From Bacteroidales bacterium (GTDB lineage: Bacteria > Bacteroidota > Bacteroidia > Bacteroidales > UBA3663), in contig JAGBQS010000036.1 of assembly GCA_017632695.1 (NCBI GenBank), forward strand, positions 1-7,518: a stretch of DNA of 7,518 nt. The letters are read 5' to 3'. The stretch's first letter is position 1, and each line of letters starts with the position of its first letter. Under the pieces are notes generated by a model. The model was not told where the DNA came from, made no database searches, and saw nothing but the letters and a program-made list of their open reading frames with translations. The position numbers and the translations under genes are program-made. Below are positions 1 to 5,646 of the stretch, piece after piece.

Positions 1-98
1 ATGCCATTTTCGATAATCCGATTGTATTCTTGGTCGCCAGTATGCATGCAACCGTTGAGGCAGGACATGTCTATTCATTGAATTTTGAAGCATTATAG
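1..98 (+). CDS. 3' end of an upstream surface-protein gene, possibly fimbrillin-like (partial)
   Basis: Read from base 3, an open frame gives 31 codons and ends at a TAG at 96-98. The gene begins left of the window, so only the C-terminal tail is visible. The tail ends in alternating hydrophobic residues including AGHVYSLNF. That resembles the closing beta-strand of many Bacteroidales fimbrillin-type proteins, where an 'aG..Y.y.l' pattern is common. Only 2 nt separate its stop from the next ATG at 101, so the two genes are almost certainly co-transcribed and probably translationally coupled. The reading frame is supported by that spacing and by its protein-like composition. The alternative frame 1 closes at a TGA at 79-81 and reads less like protein. 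Family assignment is an inference from very little sequence. Confidence 0.55.
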   Translation, partial: AIFDNPIVFLVASMHATVEAGHVYSLNFEAL

Positions 99-100
99 TA

Positions 101-1063
101 ATGAAACACGCAGCAATGAAATATTCATATCTTTTCCTGGTGTCGGTCGGTTTATTGACATTTGCCGCCTGTTCCGACAAAAACGATGCCGAAATTGCAG
201 ATGAGTCAGAAGAGTATGTTCTGCTCAACGAAGTGACTGCCACCATTCAGCCCCGAATGGTGAGTGAAACAGGTTCAACCCGAGGCGTAGTGCAGGACCT
301 GTCGGATAACTCTTATTATTGGGAGCCTGGAGGTTCGATTGTTGTGGTTCCACAGGCGGAAGCGGCAGTCCGGAGTTATACGATTACGTCTGATATGGTG
401 GGCGATTCTTCGGTCCTCAAGATTCCTTCTTCGGTTTGGAGGTACAAAACCGGATTATCGTATTATGCCGTGTATCCGTATTTTGCCGATTCGCTTTTTA
501 CAATCATCGATAATGATTGCTACTATTATACTATGCCCGAACAGGTACAGAGCGGAAATGGAAGTACCAGTCATATTACCCCGGAACTGGATCCATTGGT
601 CAGCGAGCCTGCATCACCTTCTGATAGGACGCTTTCTTTCTCGATGAAACATATGTTTATGCTGGTCAAATTCCAGTTGGTTTGCAGTGAAGACGTTACA
701 TACCACAGCTTGGATTTGAAACAGGAAGAGTCGAATAATTTTTATTATTCTTCCGGTTTATTCCTGATGGGGCAAGACAGTTATCCCTATTTATATGGTT
801 CCATCAGTCCGGGATCGTCTGAATGTATTAGGCTTTCGTTTGATGAGCCGGTTTCTGTAACGGCCGAAGATACTTTGGATGCATTTATGCTTGTTCCTCC
901 GTTTATTATCAAGAATTATAGTCAGCAAAATGTTCATCTGGTATTGGAAGCTACTGTTACCCAGCAAGAGGATATTTATACGGCAACAGCCGATTTGGGT
1001 ACCTGGTCGTACGAACCGAATACGCTGAAAGTATTTTTCTCGGATATGACCGTTCAGCACTAA
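101..1063 (+). CDS. Fimbrillin-family surface lipoprotein (Mfa-like/FimA-like)
   Basis: Complete 320-residue protein. The N-terminus carries a lipoprotein signal peptide with lipobox FAAC. Cys24 would be lipidated, and SDKNDAE follows, an acidic stretch typical of Bacteroidota lipoproteins exported to the outer surface. Fimbrillin-type landmarks follow in order: a TRG at residues 60-62, WEPGGSIVVVP (74-84, matching the usual 'W..GD.I.v'), YYAVYPY (121-127) and FSMKHMFMLVKFQL (180-193), ending in short beta-strand-like segments. Such proteins are exported as lipoproteins and form or decorate type V pili, often after protease cleavage in an N-terminal strand. Whether this one is a stalk, anchor or tip subunit cannot be told. 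The ATG at 101 fits 2 nt after the previous stop. An in-frame ATG at 116 would also leave a usable signal peptide and cannot be excluded. The gene sits in an operon with the partial upstream gene and ends before the hairpin at 1104-1133. Confidence 0.8.
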   Translation: MKHAAMKYSYLFLVSVGLLTFAACSDKNDAEIADESEEYVLLNEVTATIQPRMVSETGSTRGVVQDLSDNSYYWEPGGSIVVVPQAEAAVRSYTITSDMVGDSSVLKIPSSVWRYKTGLSYYAVYPYFADSLFTIIDNDCYYYTMPEQVQSGNGSTSHITPELDPLVSEPASPSDRTLSFSMKHMFMLVKFQLVCSEDVTYHSLDLKQEESNNFYYSSGLFLMGQDSYPYLYGSISPGSSECIRLSFDEPVSVTAEDTLDAFMLVPPFIIKNYSQQNVHLVLEATVTQQEDIYTATADLGTWSYEPNTLKVFFSDMTVQH

Positions 1064-1103
1064 CCTTTATTTCAACAACAATCTTTTTTCTTTATTATAA
1101 AAC

Positions 1104-1133
1104 GAATCCCCAACATTTACATGCTGGGGATTC
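1104..1133. terminator. Bidirectional intrinsic terminator between convergent genes
   Basis: The arms GAATCCCCAACAT (1104-1116) and ATGCTGGGGATTC (1121-1133) pair over 13 positions with one A-C mismatch, around the 4-nt loop TTAC. On the + strand the hairpin is followed by TTGTATT. On the minus strand it is followed by GTTTTATAATAAAG, the complement of 1090-1103. It lies 40 bp after the fimbrillin stop at 1063 and 27 bp beyond the pfp stop at 1161, so it can terminate both convergent transcripts. The minus-strand T tract is the better of the two. The hairpin is seen directly; termination is inferred. Confidence 0.85.
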
Positions 1134-1160
1134 TTGTATTCAGTAGGGATGTTGGTCCGA

Positions 1161-2825
1161 TTAAGCATCTTTCTGGTGCTCCAACTGCAGGGTGATAGTC
1201 GGACGGTCGCAAACCTCTGTAGGACCGAAGTACTGGATTGGGCCAGGATATACGAAGCTGGTGTTGCGAGCCCATTCGGTGCGCTTGCGAACGAAGAACT
1301 TGTAAGGAACGCCCTTCAGCTCAACCAAAGCCTTGCGGATAACAGGCTTCATCTCGCCGTTACGCTTCTCCATATTCATCATCATAGTGATCGGAATACC
1401 GCCGGCAATCCATTCGTCAACAGGCTTGCTGGTGTTCTTGATAGAAGACATATAGCCGGTCTTTCCAGCTGCAATCAGCATCGAGGCGTTGTAGCCAAGG
1501 CTGTAGCAGTAGTCAGCATCGAAGTTCGAAGGAGCAGCGCAGCGTCCCTCATAACCGAAGAAGTGGTGCTGGGTAGCGAACTTGCCGGTATAGATACCGT
1601 CACGCTTCCATTCAGCCAGCTTCTTGCCAACCATTTCAGCGAGCAACTGTTCGGTTTCGATCAGGGATACCTGAACGTTTCCGTGAGGATCGCGCTCGAG
1701 AGCCAACTGACGGCTTACGGATTCCGGCAGTGAACGGAAGATGGCAGCGTTCTCCTCGCTCAAGTGCTTCAGGATGTAGCTGATCTTCTTGTCGTCGGCA
1801 ACCAGTTCGAAGTCTGCCTGATTAGCAGCCAGCATATCGTTCAACTCGGCAATCAGTTTCTTGATGGCAGGAATGAACTCGATAAGTCCTTCAGGTACCA
1901 GGACAACACCATAGTTCATGCCCAGGTTGGCACGATCGGTAACCGCCTCGGCAATATAGGTAACGATATCATCGAGCGTCTGATTCTTAGCCTCAACCTC
2001 TTCGCCGATCAGCGTGATGTTCGGATGTGTCTGCAAAGCACATTCGAGTGTAACGTGCGATGCCGAGCGACCCATCAGCTTGATGAAGTGCCAGTATTTC
2101 TTGGCAGAGTTACAGTCGCGCATAATGTTACCGATAACCTCACTATAAACCTTGGTAGCAGTATCGAAGCCGAAAGAGGTCTCGATTTCGCTGTTCTTCA
2201 AGTCGCCGTCGATGGTCTTTGGGCAACCGATAACCTGTACGCCGGCACCGATAGCCTTGTAATATTCTGCCAAAACACATGCGTTAGTGTTCGAGTCGTC
2301 ACCGCCGATAATAACAAGCGCCTTGATGTCGAGAGCCTGAAGAATCTCCAGACCTTTGTCGAACTGTTCTTTCTTCTCCAGTTTGGTACGGCCTGAACCG
2401 ATGATGTCGAAACCGCCGGTATTGCGGTACTCGTCGATGATGTCGGCAGTCAGTTCCATATAGTTGTGCTCAACCAGACCGCCAGGACCCAGAATGAATC
2501 CGTACAACTTGTTAGCAGGGTTCAACTTCTTCAGTCCGTCGAACAGACCGGAAATTACATTGTGACCGCCAGGAGCCTGACCACCCGAAAGGATTACACC
2601 TACATTCAGGGTAGCTGTCTGGTTTTCACCTTTCACGGGTTCGAATTTAATGTAAGGCATACCATAGGTATTAGGGAAGAGCTTCTGGATCTCTTCCTGA
2701 TCAGCCACACTCTGTGTAGGCTCACCCTCAACAGCCTTCAGAGCACCGCGCAATGCTTTAGGAAGCTTTGGCTGGTAGGCTGCGCGCGCAATTTGAAGTG
2801 CGCTCTTTTCAGAACTAAATTCCAT
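1161..2825 (-). CDS. pfp: Pyrophosphate--fructose-6-phosphate 1-phosphotransferase (PPi-PFK, long form)
   Basis: A 554-residue cytoplasmic enzyme that interconverts fructose 6-phosphate and fructose 1,6-bisphosphate using pyrophosphate instead of ATP (EC 2.7.1.90). The reaction is reversible and serves both glycolysis and gluconeogenesis. Phosphofructokinase motifs are clear: GGQAPGG (81-87), GGDDS (174-178), PKTIDGDL (202-209) with catalytic-type Asp206, and MGRSASH (251-257). Asp177 and Lys203 occupy the positions of E. coli PfkA Gly104 and Gly124; these substitutions are the recognised signature of PPi rather than ATP use. The length fits the long PFP clade (about 550 residues; spirochaete and plant beta-subunit type), with the extra alpha-helical insertion and C-terminal extension. 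The ATG at 2825 gives the expected N-terminus (MEFSSEKSALQIARA) and is preceded by an A/T-rich leader without a Shine-Dalgarno. It is last in the minus-strand series secA-folB-pectate lyase-pfp and ends at the shared terminator. Confidence 0.95.
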   Translation of the reverse strand: MEFSSEKSALQIARAAYQPKLPKALRGALKAVEGEPTQSVADQEEIQKLFPNTYGMPYIKFEPVKGENQTATLNVGVILSGGQAPGGHNVISGLFDGLKKLNPANKLYGFILGPGGLVEHNYMELTADIIDEYRNTGGFDIIGSGRTKLEKKEQFDKGLEILQALDIKALVIIGGDDSNTNACVLAEYYKAIGAGVQVIGCPKTIDGDLKNSEIETSFGFDTATKVYSEVIGNIMRDCNSAKKYWHFIKLMGRSASHVTLECALQTHPNITLIGEEVEAKNQTLDDIVTYIAEAVTDRANLGMNYGVVLVPEGLIEFIPAIKKLIAELNDMLAANQADFELVADDKKISYILKHLSEENAAIFRSLPESVSRQLALERDPHGNVQVSLIETEQLLAEMVGKKLAEWKRDGIYTGKFATQHHFFGYEGRCAAPSNFDADYCYSLGYNASMLIAAGKTGYMSSIKNTSKPVDEWIAGGIPITMMMNMEKRNGEMKPVIRKALVELKGVPYKFFVRKRTEWARNTSFVYPGPIQYFGPTEVCDRPTITLQLEHQKDA

Positions 2826-2885
2826 AAAAGAATAATTTAGATGTTAATAATAAAAAATGTAGTAGTAAATATGAATAATGAGTTA
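2826..2885 (-). promoter_or_regulatory. A/T-rich leader upstream of pfp, possible promoter
   Basis: This 60-bp gap between the pectate lyase stop and the pfp start has only 9 G/C bases (15%), far below the flanking genes. On the minus strand it contains TACATTTT (2861 down to 2854), which matches the Bacteroidota -7 consensus TAnnTTTG except for the last base. No TTTG -33 element is visible at the expected distance. No hairpin is seen, so read-through from the lyase gene is equally possible. The base composition is observed; the promoter role is a weak inference. Confidence 0.3.
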
Positions 2886-5222
2886 TCAGTGTTTCTGAAT
2901 TCTCAGTTTGCCGTTTACGACATAGATGCCATTAGGACGGGTAGCAGAAACGCGTCGACCGCTGAGGTCGTAAACCGTATAGTTCTCGGATGTCATGTCT
3001 TCGATCACAACTTCTTCTATATCCGTTGTGACAGCCTTGAACAACTTGATTCCCTGCACGTCGCGAGTTCCTGTTGCGCCATTGTAGAGACGTACATACT
3101 TGACAGGAGTGCTGAACGAAGAGGCGAGGGTAGGGTGTTCGCCTGCTTTGCCCGAAACGCTGGTTACATCTGTGTATGACGAACCATCATCGCTGGACTG
3201 TATTTTCCAGCTCTGCGAGCCGTTGCCGGAAACGTAGAACGAAATCTTGCCGATGCCGTCCGGATAATAGAAGGTGACATCCGAAGATTTTGATACACGG
3301 ATAGAACCGGTCTTGTCCGAACAAATGGTTCCGTCACTCTTCTTGACCGTGAAGCTTGGCTGGAAGTCGCCTCCGATAATCGTTCCGTCCTTATACATCT
3401 GGGTGACTTCTGCACTGTCGGCACTGTTGAACCAGAAGAAATCGCTGTCTGATCCCCAAACAGCTTCGTATTCTGTATCAGGATCTTCAGGATTATCAAT
3501 TATTGTTCCTCCGCCGGCCCACGATGGAACGTAAGAATCGTTTACAGCCAGATCTAAGCCAACTCCGTCGCCGCCGTTAACAGTTGCGGTAGCTCCGCCA
3601 TTACTGATAGCTGTACCGTCGGCAAAGCCGATTAAGGTAGACTGATACTGCTGCAAGGCTGTTTTCAGTTCGCTGATTACGGAGTAGTTCTCATCCTGCT
3701 TCGAGTTGTTGAAAGTCCAGGTGAAATCGCCATGCTGCATACGTCCTGCGCCCAATGTGCCGCGAACAATAACAGGAATATCATTCGGATCGTCCATGTG
3801 GTTCTCGATATATTGGGTACGGGCAGCTTCATCTGCTGCGTTGTTGTATTCGGTCTGGCCGGTATAGGCAACCACCGTCGACGGCACCTCTGTCGCACGG
3901 TCCGTTACAGCATAGGCATCCCACGCTCCCGTACTGCTGTTCGAAGAACCGTAATAGAACAGCCGGTACTGGTTTACAATCGTGTTGTTGTATGCCTTGA
4001 TGACTCCGCCGTTTTCGCCGGAGAAAGTTCCGTCGCCCATAGCATCAGATCCCTGCTTGGAACTAAGCATCGGATATTTTGCGTTGCGGAAATAATTATT
4101 CTCAACAAAGGCCGAACCGCCCATAGTTACACCGATTCCGTACTTGGAAATACCATCGAAATAGTTGTTGTAAACATGATAGAACATGGTGCGGATGCGT
4201 GGGTGACGGCTGTCGCTATGATCAAACCAGTTATGATGATAGGTGTTCCAGCAGCTGGTTGTTTCGCCCTTCATACCGCCCAGGCTTGATTTGCCGCAGT
4301 CGTAGAAGTGGCAGTACGACATAGTAACGTGAGTGGATTCTCCTTTGGTGTCGACGGTGCCATCGCCCTTTGCCTGATCGGCGTCGCCTCCGGTATTACC
4401 ATAAAAGAAATCCATGTTGTGTACCCAGATATGGCTGTTGTCGGTGTCCAGACTGACGCAATCGTCCATACAGAGCATAATGGCGAAATTTCTGAGTTCT
4501 ATACCCTTGCAGTTGCGGACCAGGATTCCGAAGCCGGAAATGGTAGCATCGTTGCCGATACCTTCAATTGTGATTGGCATGTTGGCATAGGCATTTTTTC
4601 CCTTGATCTGCAATCCTTCTTCCGATGAATCGAAACGGTCCATGTCGGCAGCCTTGATGGTACCGATGATTCGGATGTCAAGCGGGGTAGTGTCGTAGCC
4701 CTTCTGATAATAATAGACGATGTCCTGCAAGCCGGTTGCCGTAGTTGTGGCGCCTTTGCTGCTGGTAATGACATCTGTCGAAACCGTTTTAGCGTTGTCG
4801 GCATACACGTAAATGACTTTGGCGCCATCCTTCAGTGTTCCGTCGTTTTTGTAGGCTCCGATTCCGTCAGCCATATCCACATGAGCAAAACCGGAACGGT
4901 CGTGAGCGGTTGCAGTAAAAACAGCCGATTCGGCAGCATCGCCTGTACTGGCAATAACTTTAAACTGATAATTGCCGGCCTTAATGCCTACAACATCGGC
5001 ACGGTAATAGTCCGGATACTGACGGACCAGTTCGGAATCCAGTTGTGTGTAATCAGATGCTCCTTCAGCGCGATAGTAAACAGCATAACTGGTGGCGCCT
5101 GAAACAGGCTCCCATGTAATGAAACCGCTTTCGAACCAACCTTCTACGTTGGTGATGTTTACTGAGGCTTGTGCACCGAATGCTCCTGCCATCAGTACAA
5201 GAGATAAGATTAATTTTTTCAT
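2886..5222 (-). CDS. Secreted multidomain pectate lyase, polysaccharide lyase family 1-like, with C-terminal sorting-like domain
   Basis: A 778-residue exported enzyme predicted to cleave polygalacturonate (pectin) by beta-elimination. Residues 1-19 form a signal peptide ending AQA before Ser20, with no lipobox. Residues about 21-106 look like a fibronectin type III domain (ITWEPVSGATSYAVYYR). The right-handed beta-helix lyase core spans about 130-470: IELRNFAI (241-248), SHIWVHNMDFF (263-273), DGTVDTKGES (287-296, likely Ca2+-binding acids), VTMSYCHF (299-306), and RHPRIR (339-344), which matches the PL1 RxPxxR catalytic-arginine motif. It is followed by HVYNNYF (349-355). A short linker (about 570-585) leads to an unassigned beta-rich region (585-730) that could be discoidin- or CBM-like. 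The tail (740-778) has YDLSGRRV and NGIYVVNGK, the pattern of type A sorting domains of the type IX secretion system in Bacteroidota. It lies 25 bp after folB and 60 bp before pfp. Family is confident; exact substrate is not. Confidence 0.9.
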   Translation of the reverse strand: MKKLILSLVLMAGAFGAQASVNITNVEGWFESGFITWEPVSGATSYAVYYRAEGASDYTQLDSELVRQYPDYYRADVVGIKAGNYQFKVIASTGDAAESAVFTATAHDRSGFAHVDMADGIGAYKNDGTLKDGAKVIYVYADNAKTVSTDVITSSKGATTTATGLQDIVYYYQKGYDTTPLDIRIIGTIKAADMDRFDSSEEGLQIKGKNAYANMPITIEGIGNDATISGFGILVRNCKGIELRNFAIMLCMDDCVSLDTDNSHIWVHNMDFFYGNTGGDADQAKGDGTVDTKGESTHVTMSYCHFYDCGKSSLGGMKGETTSCWNTYHHNWFDHSDSRHPRIRTMFYHVYNNYFDGISKYGIGVTMGGSAFVENNYFRNAKYPMLSSKQGSDAMGDGTFSGENGGVIKAYNNTIVNQYRLFYYGSSNSSTGAWDAYAVTDRATEVPSTVVAYTGQTEYNNAADEAARTQYIENHMDDPNDIPVIVRGTLGAGRMQHGDFTWTFNNSKQDENYSVISELKTALQQYQSTLIGFADGTAISNGGATATVNGGDGVGLDLAVNDSYVPSWAGGGTIIDNPEDPDTEYEAVWGSDSDFFWFNSADSAEVTQMYKDGTIIGGDFQPSFTVKKSDGTICSDKTGSIRVSKSSDVTFYYPDGIGKISFYVSGNGSQSWKIQSSDDGSSYTDVTSVSGKAGEHPTLASSFSTPVKYVRLYNGATGTRDVQGIKLFKAVTTDIEEVVIEDMTSENYTVYDLSGRRVSATRPNGIYVVNGKLRIQKH

Positions 5223-5247
5223 TTGGGTTTATATAAATAATGTGTCA

Positions 5248-5607
5248 TTAAATGATCAGGTGAATGGCACAGGCATCGACTTGTGCATGAGAGATAGGAG
5301 GACAGAGCTTGGCAATCCGGAGATCGATGCCCGATACTTTTTCTCCCCATTGTTTCCGAATGCGTTTTACGATGCGTCCGGCAACGTGCTCCAAAAGTTT
5401 GGAAGACTGTTGCATTTCCTGTCCGATAACCGAAACTACATCGGCATAAGAAACCGAATCGTTAAGATCATCGGAAGCTATGGCTGCTGTTACATCGACT
5501 TCCAACCGGCAATCTATACGATACAGGTTTCCCACGGTGTGCTCTTGTTCGAGCACCCCGTGGAAAGCTTGTAACTGTAGGTTTTCTATTTCGATGTAAC
5601 TTTTCAT
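5248..5607 (-). CDS. folB: Dihydroneopterin aldolase
   Basis: A 119-residue cytoplasmic enzyme of tetrahydrofolate synthesis. It converts 7,8-dihydroneopterin to 6-hydroxymethyl-7,8-dihydropterin and glycolaldehyde (EC 4.1.2.25). The length is typical for FolB. Conserved family features are all present: HGVLEQE (16-22) with Glu22, DLNDSVSYADV (47-57) with Tyr54, SKLLEHVA (69-76) with the pterin-binding Glu73, and RIAKLCPPI (97-105) with the catalytic-type Lys100. FolB enzymes usually assemble as octamers with active sites at subunit interfaces. The ATG at 5607 gives the canonical MKSYIEIENL start and no alternative Met lies near. An AGGAG sits only 1 nt upstream of it, too close for normal ribosome binding. 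The gene is 39 bp after secA and 25 bp before the pectate lyase, all in the same direction. Confidence 0.95.
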   Translation of the reverse strand: MKSYIEIENLQLQAFHGVLEQEHTVGNLYRIDCRLEVDVTAAIASDDLNDSVSYADVVSVIGQEMQQSSKLLEHVAGRIVKRIRKQWGEKVSGIDLRIAKLCPPISHAQVDACAIHLII

Positions 5608-5646
5608 ACTCCTAAACAGATTATGCTTTTGAAAGCAGAATTGTCA

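Noticed and set aside
1134..2396. Long + strand open frames (199 and 210 codons) opposite pfp
   Set aside because: Both are antisense to a fully conserved PFP coding sequence and have no recognisable protein features. They are codon-usage shadows.
3732..4628. Open frames on the + strand opposite the pectate lyase
   Set aside because: They overlap the PL1 catalytic core on the other strand, show no signal peptide or domain, and lack plausible initiation regions.
5223..5247. A separate promoter for the pectate lyase in the gap after folB
   Set aside because: The gap is only 25 bp and holds no TAnnTTTG or TTTG element. A promoter inside folB cannot be excluded but is not visible.
5624..5637. 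Small inverted repeat TGCTTT/AAAGCA between secA and folB, as a terminator
   Set aside because: With a workable loop the stem is only 5 bp and A/T-heavy, and no T run follows on the minus strand. It is too weak to call a terminator.
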